Assembly: GCF_900109655.1 (NCBI RefSeq)
Contig: NZ_FOAT01000002.1
Location: forward strand, 88,299-152,298
Reading direction: 5' to 3'
Source of the DNA: Hominimerdicola alba
Lineage (GTDB): Bacteria; Bacillota; Clostridia; Oscillospirales; Ruminococcaceae
Length of the DNA: 64,000 nt
A program made the position numbers and the translations under genes. Shown one piece after another: positions 24,512 through 32,906 of the stretch; positions within the stretch are counted from its first letter, which is position 1; each line of letters begins with the position of its first letter. The notes under the pieces were generated by a model. It saw nothing but the letters and a program-made list of their open reading frames with translations. It did no database searches and was not told the DNA's origin.

Positions 24512-25762
24512 ATGAAACTGAAAAAAGCAGCAACAGGGCTTTGTGCGCTGATAATGGTGCTAAGCGGTACCGTTTGTACTACTGCTCCGATATTTGCAGA
24601 TACAGCTATCACTGCAAGTGCGGCACAGACCTCCGGAGATTACGAATACACAGTATTCGGTGACAACACCATTGAGATAACCGCTTATAACGGCAGTGCT
24701 TCCAGCGTTTCGGTGCCTTCCAACATAGGCGGAAAGACTGTTGTAAGCATAGGAAAGTATGCTTTTGACGGCAATCATTCGGTAACAAGCGTTACTCTGC
24801 CGAGCACGATAAAGAGCATTGGTACCTGTGCATTTTTCTATTGTAGCAAACTGAAGAGCATAAATCTGCCCAACGGTCTGAAAGAGATCAAGGACGAGGC
24901 TTTTGAGAACTGCCTGTCACTTGGTTCTGTTGTTATGCCTAACAGCGTTACTTCTCTTGGCGGCAATGCTTTTGCCGGATGTACATCGCTCAGCAATCTC
25001 ACCATAAGCAATGGCCTGAAGAAGATACCCGACTATGCGTTTGATGAGTGCGCTTCTCTCAGGACGGTTACTGTGCCTTACGGCGTGAAAGAGCTGGGTG
25101 TTCACGCATTTGCAAAGTGCAAGTCCCTTGAAAGCATATCACTGCCTTCCACTCTTACAAAGATAGGCGGAAACGGTTTTTACCTCTGCGCCAGATTGAA
25201 GAGCATTTCTCTGCCTGACGGTATCACCGAGATAGAATCCAATACTTTCATCGATTGTGTAGGTCTTACAACGGTCAAGTTCCCTTCAAAGCTGAAAGAG
25301 ATAGACCTCGACGCTTTCAACGGATGCACAAGCCTTAGAAATGTACAGCTTCCGAACGGTCTGCAGACTATATGGTATAACGCATTCTACGGCTGTGTGG
25401 CTATGGGTACCGTTACTATCCCGAAAAGCGTCACAAAGATTACCGACAGAGCGCTGGGATTTTACGGTGACGGCAAGATAAAGGGCTTCAAGATGAGAGT
25501 ATACAGCGGATCTGCAGCTGAAAAGTACGCCAAGGAATACGGTCTGTCATATGAGGTGATAGCTTCCACAAGCAAAGTCAAGGGCGATGTTAATGGCGAC
25601 GGTAAGCTGACCGTGACAGATCTCACCAAGTTAGCGGCACACGTAAAGGGCAAAAAGCGCCTCAGCAATACCTCAAAGGCAGATGTTAACGGCGACGGAA
25701 AAATCAATATTTCTGATGTCACCATACTGGCTGCGGCTATCAAGGGCAAGAAAAAGCTCTGA
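24512..25762 (+). CDS. Secreted leucine-rich-repeat (BspA-type) dockerin protein
   Basis: 416 residues. Signal peptide about 1-35 (MKLKKAATGLCALIMVLSG, cleavage near ASAAQ). Residues about 45-330 are tandem repeats of about 23 residues with the BspA pattern (VTLPSTIKSIGTCAFFYC, SINLPNGLKEIKDEAFENC). The C terminus is a type I dockerin with two calcium-binding loops (DVNGDGKLTVTDLTKLAAH and DVNGDGKINISDVTILAAA). A protein like this would be held on a cellulosomal scaffoldin or surface cohesin; the repeats suggest binding to host, plant or partner proteins. Cohesins are not in the window. GGAAAGAGAG precedes the ATG. Confidence 0.92.
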   Translation: MKLKKAATGLCALIMVLSGTVCTTAPIFADTAITASAAQTSGDYEYTVFGDNTIEITAYNGSASSVSVPSNIGGKTVVSIGKYAFDGNHSVTSVTLPSTIKSIGTCAFFYCSKLKSINLPNGLKEIKDEAFENCLSLGSVVMPNSVTSLGGNAFAGCTSLSNLTISNGLKKIPDYAFDECASLRTVTVPYGVKELGVHAFAKCKSLESISLPSTLTKIGGNGFYLCARLKSISLPDGITEIESNTFIDCVGLTTVKFPSKLKEIDLDAFNGCTSLRNVQLPNGLQTIWYNAFYGCVAMGTVTIPKSVTKITDRALGFYGDGKIKGFKMRVYSGSAAEKYAKEYGLSYEVIASTSKVKGDVNGDGKLTVTDLTKLAAHVKGKKRLSNTSKADVNGDGKINISDVTILAAAIKGKKKL

Positions 25763-25790
25763 TAATGCGTAAAAACGTATAGTAATCACG

Positions 25791-25823
25791 AACCGGGCTG
25801 TCGGATAGGCAGCCCGGTTTTTT
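25791..25823 (+). terminator. Terminator of the LRR-dockerin gene
   Basis: Stem AACCGGGCTG / CAGCCCGGTT followed by T6. Confidence 0.92.
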
Positions 25824-26078
25824 GTGTATTTAAAATTATGAAATTTTAACTAAATTAACATAATTATTTTGTGCATAACAGAGTTTGAAAACTTGTTGTG
25901 ATTTTACACAAAGATTTTTGGAAATATATTGTGAATTGCAAATATGAAAACGTTACAACAATGCAAAAATTGCGAAAAAATACTGCAAATTGCATAAAAA
26001 TTGCGACTTGCTATTGTGCAGTAGGGCGAAAGCGCAGTTATAGCTTAAATTTAAGGTTGCGTAAACGTTTTCTGGCGC
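25824..26078. other. AT-rich gene-free region upstream of the transport locus
   Basis: About 255 bp rich in A and T with short direct repeats of AATTGC. No credible gene. It holds two AACGTT palindromes, the second listed separately. Confidence 0.5.
26060..26073. promoter_or_regulatory. LacI-family/CcpA-type operator
   Basis: CGTAAACGTTTTCT contains GnAAACGTTTnC, the symmetric core bound by LacI/GalR/PurR-family regulators, and matches the cre consensus except at its outermost bases. It ends 5 bp before the -35 box of the transport-locus promoter. A weaker AAAACGTTAC site lies near 25947-25956, about 115 bp upstream. Confidence 0.6.
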
Positions 26079-26107
26079 TTGACAAAATGTCGGTTAATTG
26101 TTATAAT
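26079..26107 (+). promoter_or_regulatory. Consensus sigma-A promoter of the transport locus
   Basis: TTGACA (26079-26084), 17 bp, TATAAT (26102-26107): a perfect match. Transcription would start near 26114. Confidence 0.93.
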
Positions 26108-26313
26108 AAATGATAGTATAGTATGCCATTTTGGCTAATTTTGATAAATCGTGTGGCATAGTGCACTTCACTTGACTAATATTTTTGAACACATTGTACA
26201 GCAAATACTGTATGTTGTATGGACAAAAATTAATATATCACAAGATGTGAAAATTGCACAAATCAACAACAATAATTGATCTGTACAAAGCTGCGGAAGG
26301 GAGGGAGAGCCCC
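26108..26313 (+). other. About 200-base leader of the transport operon
   Basis: No gene. It can form TATGCCA (26122-26128) / TGGCATA (26154-26160) and smaller stems. I recognise no known riboswitch. Confidence 0.4.
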
Positions 26314-26991
26314 ATGGACGTTATACTCAGAACAGAGGAGCTTTACCGTGACTTCAAGATCGGCGACGGCAGTATAGTTTCTGCATTGAAAAATGTCAAT
26401 ATCGAGATAGAAAAGGGCAAGCTCACAGTGCTGAGAGGACGCTCGGGAAGCGGCAAGACTACGCTTATAAACATTCTTGGGGCGCTTGACCGACCTACCA
26501 AAGGCAAGGTGCTGTTCGACGGAAAGGATATCACAAGGCTTTCGGAGGGCGCAAGAGATGACCTCAGGCGGCATGATATGGCTTTTGTTTTTCAGTCGGT
26601 GGCGCTGATGTCGGGAATGACCGCATTTGAAAATGTCAGCTTCGGGCTGAGGCTGGCAAAATACCCTTATGACAAGCGCGACGCACGCACAAGAGAATGT
26701 CTTGCGGCGGTGGGACTTGATAAGAGGATGGGTCACAGACCGGGCGAGATGTCGGGCGGCGAACAGCAGAGAGTTGCGATAGCAAGGGCGATAGCCCATG
26801 AGCCGCGGCTGATATTCGCCGATGAGCCTACTGCGGAGCTGGATACCAATACCGCTCTGCATATCGTCAAGCTTTTCAAGGAGCTTGTTGCCAAGCAGAA
26901 TATGACTATCATAATGACTACCCACGACCCCAGCATGATGGACGTGGCAGATAAGGTGTACACATTGGAGGACGGTGAGATAGTTGAGTGA
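26314..26991 (+). CDS. ABC transporter ATP-binding protein, LolD/MacB type
   Basis: 225 residues, a complete nucleotide-binding domain: Walker A GRSGSGKT (about 42-49), Q-loop VFQS, signature MSGGEQQRVAIARA (about 146), Walker B LIFADEPT and the switch His in TTHD. The start is the ATG at 26314 after AGGGAGG; an in-frame ATG at 26254 has no ribosome-binding site. Sequence character (RPTKGKVLFDG, DEPTAELD, short length, no C-terminal MalK regulatory domain) is that of the LolD/MacB/FtsE group, which normally works with FtsX-fold permeases. None is encoded here. Confidence 0.9.
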   Translation: MDVILRTEELYRDFKIGDGSIVSALKNVNIEIEKGKLTVLRGRSGSGKTTLINILGALDRPTKGKVLFDGKDITRLSEGARDDLRRHDMAFVFQSVALMSGMTAFENVSFGLRLAKYPYDKRDARTRECLAAVGLDKRMGHRPGEMSGGEQQRVAIARAIAHEPRLIFADEPTAELDTNTALHIVKLFKELVAKQNMTIIMTTHDPSMMDVADKVYTLEDGEIVE

Positions 26992-27916
26992 TGATACTAT
27001 TATAAAGTCAGCCGATGATGAGTACATGATAAGATGTGAGAATCTTGTAAAAATCTATAAAACATCCGATGTGGAAGCGGTGGCGCTGCAAGGGCTCGAC
27101 CTTGATGTGAAAAAGGGTGAGCTGATGGCTATCGTGGGCAATTCGGGCAGCGGTAAATCAACTCTGCTGAATATGCTTGGGGGACTTGACAGACCCTCGG
27201 CGGGAAGCCTGACGGTGGACGGCAAGAATCTGCTGAAATTCACGGATAAGGACTACATGGAGTACAAGCGGGACACCGTGGGCTTTGTGTGGCAGAACAA
27301 TGCGAGAAACCTTGTGCCTTACCTTACTGCGGTGCAGAATGTGGAACTTCCCATGCTGCTGAAAGGCAGAAAAGGCAGGCGTGAAAGGGCGCTGGAGCTC
27401 CTTAAAAAGGTAGGGCTCGAAAAGCGGAAAAACAGCAGGCTCGATCAGATGTCGGGCGGCGAGCAGCAGAGGGTGGCTATCGCAATAGCTATGGTGAATG
27501 ACCCGAAGCTTCTGCTGGCGGACGAACCTACGGGTTCGGTGGATACAAAGACCTCGGCGATGATACTTGATATATTCAAGGAGCTGAACAGGAGCGAGGG
27601 GGTCACGGTGGTGATAGTCACCCACGACCTTAAGCTGGCTGACCATATCGACAGAGTTGTTGCGATAAGGGACGGCAGAACAAGCTCGGAGATAATCAGG
27701 AAAAGATCGTACAGGGAAGACCTTGACGAAATGGGCGAGGTCATCACGGAGGAAGAGGCTACACATGAGGAACTGGCTGTGCTGGACAGATCGGGCAGAT
27801 TACAGCTTCCTAAGGACTATATGCAGTCGCTGGGAATAAAGGGCGGCGGCAAGGTCAGGGTGGAGCTTGACGAAGAACGGGGCGGTATAATACTTTTCCC
27901 CTCGGAAGACAGTTAG
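26984..27916 (+). CDS. ABC transporter ATP-binding protein fused to an AbrB-like domain
   Basis: 310 residues. The first 225 are a LolD/MacB-type ATPase (Walker A GNSGSGKS, signature MSGGEQQRVAIAIA, Walker B LLADEPT, switch His in VTHD). After an acidic linker the last 50 residues (AVLDRSGRLQLPKDYMQSLGI, KVRVELDEERGGIILFPS) look like a SpoVT/AbrB swapped-hairpin domain, normally found in transition-state regulators. The start is a TTG overlapping the previous gene by 8 bp, with GGTGAG ahead of it; the ATG at 27026 is an alternative. Confidence 0.88.
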   Translation: MSDDTIIKSADDEYMIRCENLVKIYKTSDVEAVALQGLDLDVKKGELMAIVGNSGSGKSTLLNMLGGLDRPSAGSLTVDGKNLLKFTDKDYMEYKRDTVGFVWQNNARNLVPYLTAVQNVELPMLLKGRKGRRERALELLKKVGLEKRKNSRLDQMSGGEQQRVAIAIAMVNDPKLLLADEPTGSVDTKTSAMILDIFKELNRSEGVTVVIVTHDLKLADHIDRVVAIRDGRTSSEIIRKRSYREDLDEMGEVITEEEATHEELAVLDRSGRLQLPKDYMQSLGIKGGGKVRVELDEERGGIILFPSEDS

Positions 27917-28044
27917 TATATTCGGTCTGCTTTGCAGACTAAGGATAGATGGGATCTCTTTACAGTTTAAATGACTATGCGTCGGTGCAGTGAGGATCTC
28001 AGGTTTTTTTCACAGCATTATTTTTAGAAAGGGTGGATCTAATA

Positions 28045-30984
28045 GTGAAAAACACAATGTTTAGGCGTGTTGTTTGTTCTGCTTTGGCGCTATCGCTGAG
28101 TGTAAGCTGCTTTGTTCCGACGGCTTTTGCAGAAACAAATGACTCTCTAGGCACTGCCGATGAAAGCTCTGAGGCTTTGACAGGCACAGACAGTATCCGT
28201 CAGAACTCTTACAGCAAGTATCTGAAAAAATATGAGGGTACCGCAAGACCCAAGATCGATGAGATCGTGATCAAGGGTTCGGATTATTTGCCTGATTCGG
28301 TTAGTGCTGATCTTATAATGGGCGCCGAAACGAGCTTTGAGGGCGTGGATGACGTATTCATCTGGTCAAATCAGCAGGGTTCTGTATCCTATGAGGTGGT
28401 TATCCCTCAGGATGGTATGTACAACCTGAAGATGTCCTATTACGCTCTGGCAGGAACAACAAATGATATCGAGTTCTCTCTGCTCATAGACGGCGAGAGC
28501 CCCTACGGTACAGCTCAGCGTATCACTCTTGACAAGGTGTGGATCAATGACGGTGATATCGGTGAGGATGCTAAGGGAAATGATATGCGTCCAGGACAGA
28601 TAGAATATCCCACATGGCAGATGGACAAGCCTCTGGCAGATGTTGACGGCCTGTACAATGAGCCTCTGCAGTTCTATATGTCAGCAGGCAAGCACGTGCT
28701 TACCCTTGATTCTGACAAGGCACAGTTCGTGATAGGTGATATAAAGGTATACAATTATGAAGAGCCTGAGGCGTACAGCGCTCCTTCCTCTTCACAGATA
28801 AGCCAGTCTTCGGGACAGAAGATAGTGCTGGAGGGCGAGACCGCCAGCTACAAGTCATCAAAGACACTGTATCCTACATCTGACAAGACATCTTATATGA
28901 CTTCCAGTGCCAAGGATTACAGCCCTACCAAAACCAGGTACAACACCATTGGCGGCGGCGGAAACTGGAACCAGTCAACACAGGCTGCTACCTGGGAATT
29001 CAATGTGCCTCAGGCAGGATACTATAAAATAGGTATATTCAGCAGACAGGATCAGATGAGAGGTATGTACTCCAACAGAAGGCTGTACATAAACGGCGTT
29101 GTTCCCAACAAGGAATCTGATCAGATCAAGTTCTACTACGATACTGACTGGAACGTTGTTACACCTACCGATAAGTCCGGCGATACCATGTACTACTTCC
29201 TTGAAGCGGGTTCAAACACCCTCACACTGGAAGCTGTTCCCGGTGAGATAGGCGAGATAATGGGTGCGCTTGATGATGTTGTTTTCGATATCAACAGCTA
29301 CTATCGTCAGATAAGACAGATCACAGGACCTTCTCCCGATGAGTACAACAACTACATGATAGATGTTGCTATACCTTCTATCATCGGTGATTTTGAGAAT
29401 AATGCAGAGCTCCTCAGAGATGAGAAGAAAAAGATCGAGAAGCTTTCGGGTTCGGGCGGAACAGAAGCCGAAACTCTTGAAAAAATGGCAATAGTACTTG
29501 ACAAATGCGTGAAGAAGCCTGATATAATCCCCGAGATGATGGGACAGATCAAGGATAACATAACTGCGGTATCGACCTTTATCAATACTTACAGAATGCA
29601 GCCCCTTGAAGTTGATAAGCTTGAACTTTGCTCGGATGATGTGGCTTTCTCCGATTGTGAGCAGACTTTCTTCGGAACTGTCGGACATGGTTTCCAGTCC
29701 TTTATAGGTTCATTCTTTGAGGACTACAACTCACTTTCGGATGATGAAGATGCCACCGCACAGGAGTGCTGGGTAACTCTCGGACGTGATAATGCGGTAG
29801 TTATCAAGGAACTTATCGACAGCGACTATAATGCAAATTCCGATAACAAGATAAACCTCAAGCTGGTACAAGGCGGTATTACCGAGGCTACTTTCTCGGG
29901 CAAGGGTCCTGACATGGCGCTCTTCCTGGGCGGTGACTACCCCATTCAGCTGGCGGTAAGAGATACGCTGGTAGACCTGACACAATTCAGTGACTACCAA
30001 GAGGTCACCAAGCGGTTCGCTCCGGATATCATGACGCTGTACACCTACGACGGCGGCGTTTACGGTCTGCCGTGTACACAGAACTTCCCGATGCTGTTCT
30101 ACAGATCGGATATTCTGGAACAGTACGATATCGATCCCGATACAGATCTGGCCACATGGGACAGCCTTATCAACTGCCTGCCCACTCTCCAGAGAAACTA
30201 CCTTGAAGTAGGTCTGAGACTTCCCGCTACTGCTACCGCGGGCGTTACGCTGGTATCAGCCGTTACCGAAAACGGAAGCACATTCGCTATGATGCTTCTC
30301 CAGAAAGGTCTTAACTACTACAACGAGGATCAGACAAAGACTACATTCAGCGAACAGCCTGCTATCGAAGCTTTCGATACCTGGACAAAGTTCTATACCA
30401 CATACAGCTTCCAGCAGCAGTATGATGCGCTGACAAGATTCAGACAGGGTGATATGCCGGTACTGGTAAACGACTATTCATTCTACAATCAGCTGACAGC
30501 TACCGCTCCCGAGATAAAGGGCTGCTGGAGCTTCAGAGCTGTTCCCGGTACAAAGGATGAAAACGGCAATATCAATCATACCGCTAACTCCGAGAGCACC
30601 GGCTGCGTTATCTTCAATAAGGCTCCCGATAAGGAAGCTGCTTGGGACTTCATCAAGTGGTTCACCAGCACCGAGACTCAGACCAAGTACGGCAACAACA
30701 TCGAATCCGTACTGGGACCTATGGGACGTTACTCTACTGCTAACCAGGAAGCCCTGAGAGGTCTTTCATGGACCACCAAGGAAGCAGATCTGCTTCTGGA
30801 TCAGATGAACACTCAGGTAGAGATACCGATCATCCCCGCTTCCTACGGCGTAACGAGAAACGTAATGAACGCATTCAGAAAAGTTGTTAATGAAAACGAA
30901 AATGCAAGAGATACCCTGTTCTGGTACAACAAGGATATCAACGATGAGATCACACGTAAGCGCGCAGATCTCGGATTAGACTAA
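28045..30984 (+). CDS. Very large extracellular sugar-binding protein with N-terminal carbohydrate-binding-like modules
   Basis: 979 residues, about twice a normal CUT1 binding protein. Signal peptide 1-27 (FRRVVCSALALSLSV, cleavage after TAFA), no lipobox. Residues about 65-240 and 260-420 are two beta-sandwich domains with CBM6/35-like strands (SYEVVIPQDGMYNLKMSYY; ATWEFNVPQAGYYKIGIFS). A helical spacer follows (about 430-510), then a family 1 solute-binding domain (about 510-960) with GPDMALFLGGD, YGLPCTQNFPMLFYRSDIL and ESTGCVIFNKAPDKEAAWDF. The start is GTG at 28045, set by AGAAAGGGTGG. Probably tethered by partners, since no anchor is visible. Confidence 0.9.
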   Translation: MKNTMFRRVVCSALALSLSVSCFVPTAFAETNDSLGTADESSEALTGTDSIRQNSYSKYLKKYEGTARPKIDEIVIKGSDYLPDSVSADLIMGAETSFEGVDDVFIWSNQQGSVSYEVVIPQDGMYNLKMSYYALAGTTNDIEFSLLIDGESPYGTAQRITLDKVWINDGDIGEDAKGNDMRPGQIEYPTWQMDKPLADVDGLYNEPLQFYMSAGKHVLTLDSDKAQFVIGDIKVYNYEEPEAYSAPSSSQISQSSGQKIVLEGETASYKSSKTLYPTSDKTSYMTSSAKDYSPTKTRYNTIGGGGNWNQSTQAATWEFNVPQAGYYKIGIFSRQDQMRGMYSNRRLYINGVVPNKESDQIKFYYDTDWNVVTPTDKSGDTMYYFLEAGSNTLTLEAVPGEIGEIMGALDDVVFDINSYYRQIRQITGPSPDEYNNYMIDVAIPSIIGDFENNAELLRDEKKKIEKLSGSGGTEAETLEKMAIVLDKCVKKPDIIPEMMGQIKDNITAVSTFINTYRMQPLEVDKLELCSDDVAFSDCEQTFFGTVGHGFQSFIGSFFEDYNSLSDDEDATAQECWVTLGRDNAVVIKELIDSDYNANSDNKINLKLVQGGITEATFSGKGPDMALFLGGDYPIQLAVRDTLVDLTQFSDYQEVTKRFAPDIMTLYTYDGGVYGLPCTQNFPMLFYRSDILEQYDIDPDTDLATWDSLINCLPTLQRNYLEVGLRLPATATAGVTLVSAVTENGSTFAMMLLQKGLNYYNEDQTKTTFSEQPAIEAFDTWTKFYTTYSFQQQYDALTRFRQGDMPVLVNDYSFYNQLTATAPEIKGCWSFRAVPGTKDENGNINHTANSESTGCVIFNKAPDKEAAWDFIKWFTSTETQTKYGNNIESVLGPMGRYSTANQEALRGLSWTTKEADLLLDQMNTQVEIPIIPASYGVTRNVMNAFRKVVNENENARDTLFWYNKDINDEITRKRADLGLD

Positions 30985-31004
30985 GGAAAGGAGAGTGCTG
31001 TGTT

Positions 31005-31940
31005 ATGGCTAAAAACACTCAAGGCCCTATGAACAAACAGGGCAGATGGGCTTATACCTGGCACATGGTAAAAGCCAACAAAGGCTGCTATATCATGCTC
31101 ATTCCTTTCATGATATTCTTCATCACCTTTACGGTAGTGCCTGTTATAATGTCGCTGCCTATGGGCTTCACGAACTTCAACATGATACAGATGCCCAAGT
31201 GGGTAGGTCTTTCAAACTTCTATACGCTGTTCGTAAATGACGATGTGTTCCTTATCGCGATAAGAAATACTCTGATATTCGCGATATTCACAGGACCTTT
31301 CTCCTACGTTCTCAGCTTCCTTATCGCGTGGCTGATAAACGAGATGAACCCGTTCCTGAAAACATTCTTTACATTCGTATTCTATGCTCCTTCCATGACA
31401 ACATCGGTATATGTTACCTGGCAGCTGATCCTTTCGGGCGACTCCTACGGTTACCTGAACGCTGTGCTGATGGATCTGGGCATACTGAAATCCCCCGCAC
31501 AGTGGATAACCGACACCAAGTACATTCTGACGGTAGTTATCATCGTTCAGCTGTGGATGTCCATGGGTGCAGGCTTCCTTGCGATACGCGCAGGCTTCCA
31601 GAACATAGATAAGTCCATGTACGAGGCGGGCGCTATCGAGGGTATCAAGAACAGATGGCAGGAGCTCTTCAAGATCACTATCCCCTCTATGGGACCTCAG
31701 CTTCTGTTCGCTGCTGTTATGCAGATATCCACTTCGTTCACTGTTGGTATGGTAGGTCAGAACCTGGTAGGTCTGCCTTCCACCGACTACGCGGCACATA
31801 CCATAATGAACCACGCTACTGACTACGGCTGGGTACGTTATGAGATGGGCTATTCGTCAGCGATATGTTTCGTGCTCTTCGCTGCGATGCTTCTTGCCAA
31901 CAAGGGTGTCAACTGGATACTCGGCAAGTATATTGATTAA
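31005..31940 (+). CDS. Sugar ABC transporter permease, MalF/UgpA type (first pair)
   Basis: 311 residues, six TM segments. The EAA loop that docks an ATPase reads EAGAIEGIKNRWQELFKITIP (about 210-230; given here in part), keeping the conserved glycine. AAGGAAAGGAG precedes the ATG, 20 bp after the binding-protein stop. It would pair with the next gene to form an inner-membrane import channel. Confidence 0.94.
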   Translation: MAKNTQGPMNKQGRWAYTWHMVKANKGCYIMLIPFMIFFITFTVVPVIMSLPMGFTNFNMIQMPKWVGLSNFYTLFVNDDVFLIAIRNTLIFAIFTGPFSYVLSFLIAWLINEMNPFLKTFFTFVFYAPSMTTSVYVTWQLILSGDSYGYLNAVLMDLGILKSPAQWITDTKYILTVVIIVQLWMSMGAGFLAIRAGFQNIDKSMYEAGAIEGIKNRWQELFKITIPSMGPQLLFAAVMQISTSFTVGMVGQNLVGLPSTDYAAHTIMNHATDYGWVRYEMGYSSAICFVLFAAMLLANKGVNWILGKYID

Positions 31941-31958
31941 AAGGGGGGAATATTTCAA

Positions 31959-32861
31959 ATGGCTGGAAGAAAGAAAAAGAAGCAGTCTATCGAGAAGCTC
32001 AAAGTCTCTGATAAGAAAAAGTCTATCAACGGCTCAAGAGCGGGCGATGTCTGCATATTCATATTTTTGGTGCTTCTGGGTGCATTCATGGTATTCCCGC
32101 TGTACTATTCGGTGATACAGTCGTTAAAGCCTGTTGAGGAACTCTTCGTGTTCCCGCCGAAGCTTTACGTTATCAATCCCACGGGAAGGAACTTCTCGGA
32201 TATGTTCAGAGTTGCGGCTAACTCATGGCAGGTGCCGCTTTCCAGATATATCTTCAACAGCTTCTTCATCACCATCGTTATCTGCGGCGCGAACCTCTTT
32301 GTTTGCTGCTGCGCGGCATTCGTACTTTCAAAGTGCCGTTTCCCCGGTGACAGATTCATCAACCAGGTCATAGTACTTGCGCTGCTGTTCGCTTCAAACG
32401 CAACATGGATCATGCAGTTCATGGTAATGGCTAAGCTGAGAATGATAGATACCTACTGGGCACTGATACTCCCCAGCATCTCCACATCTATCGGTCTGTA
32501 CCTGATGAGACAGTCAATGTCCACGATACACGATGCTATGGTAGAGGCTGCAAAGGTTGACGGCGCAAGCCTGTTCAGGATATGCTGGCAGATCGTCGTT
32601 CCCAACTCAAAGCCCGCACTGATGACCCTGATAATCTTCGCATTCCAGGGCGCATGGAATATGCAGGGCGGTGCTCTGATATATTCGGAAGAACTCAAAA
32701 CACTACCTACTGTTGTACAGCAGATCTCTGCGGCAGGTCTTGCCCGTCAGGGCGTTACCTTCGCTTCGAGCGTTGTACTTCTCATTCCTCCGCTGATGGT
32801 ATTCCTGGTTGCACAGGGCAACGTAATGGAGACCATGGCGAATTCCGGTATGAAGGATTAA
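31959..32861 (+). CDS. Carbohydrate ABC transporter permease, MalG/UgpE type (first pair)
   Basis: 300 residues with a basic N-terminal tail (GRKKKKQSIEKLKVSDKKK) and six TM segments. The EAA motif is VEAAKVDGASLFRICWQIV (about 195-213). AAGGGGGG precedes the ATG. Partner of the permease at 31005. Confidence 0.94.
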   Translation: MAGRKKKKQSIEKLKVSDKKKSINGSRAGDVCIFIFLVLLGAFMVFPLYYSVIQSLKPVEELFVFPPKLYVINPTGRNFSDMFRVAANSWQVPLSRYIFNSFFITIVICGANLFVCCCAAFVLSKCRFPGDRFINQVIVLALLFASNATWIMQFMVMAKLRMIDTYWALILPSISTSIGLYLMRQSMSTIHDAMVEAAKVDGASLFRICWQIVVPNSKPALMTLIIFAFQGAWNMQGGALIYSEELKTLPTVVQQISAAGLARQGVTFASSVVLLIPPLMVFLVAQGNVMETMANSGMKD

Positions 32862-32906
32862 TAGGTATCCGACATGAGAACTAGAAAAGGAAAAAGGTGA
32901 TAAGTA

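Noticed and set aside
25898-26113. 71-codon frame before the transport locus
   Set aside because: Low-complexity AT-rich text with no ribosome-binding site, and it overlaps the promoter.
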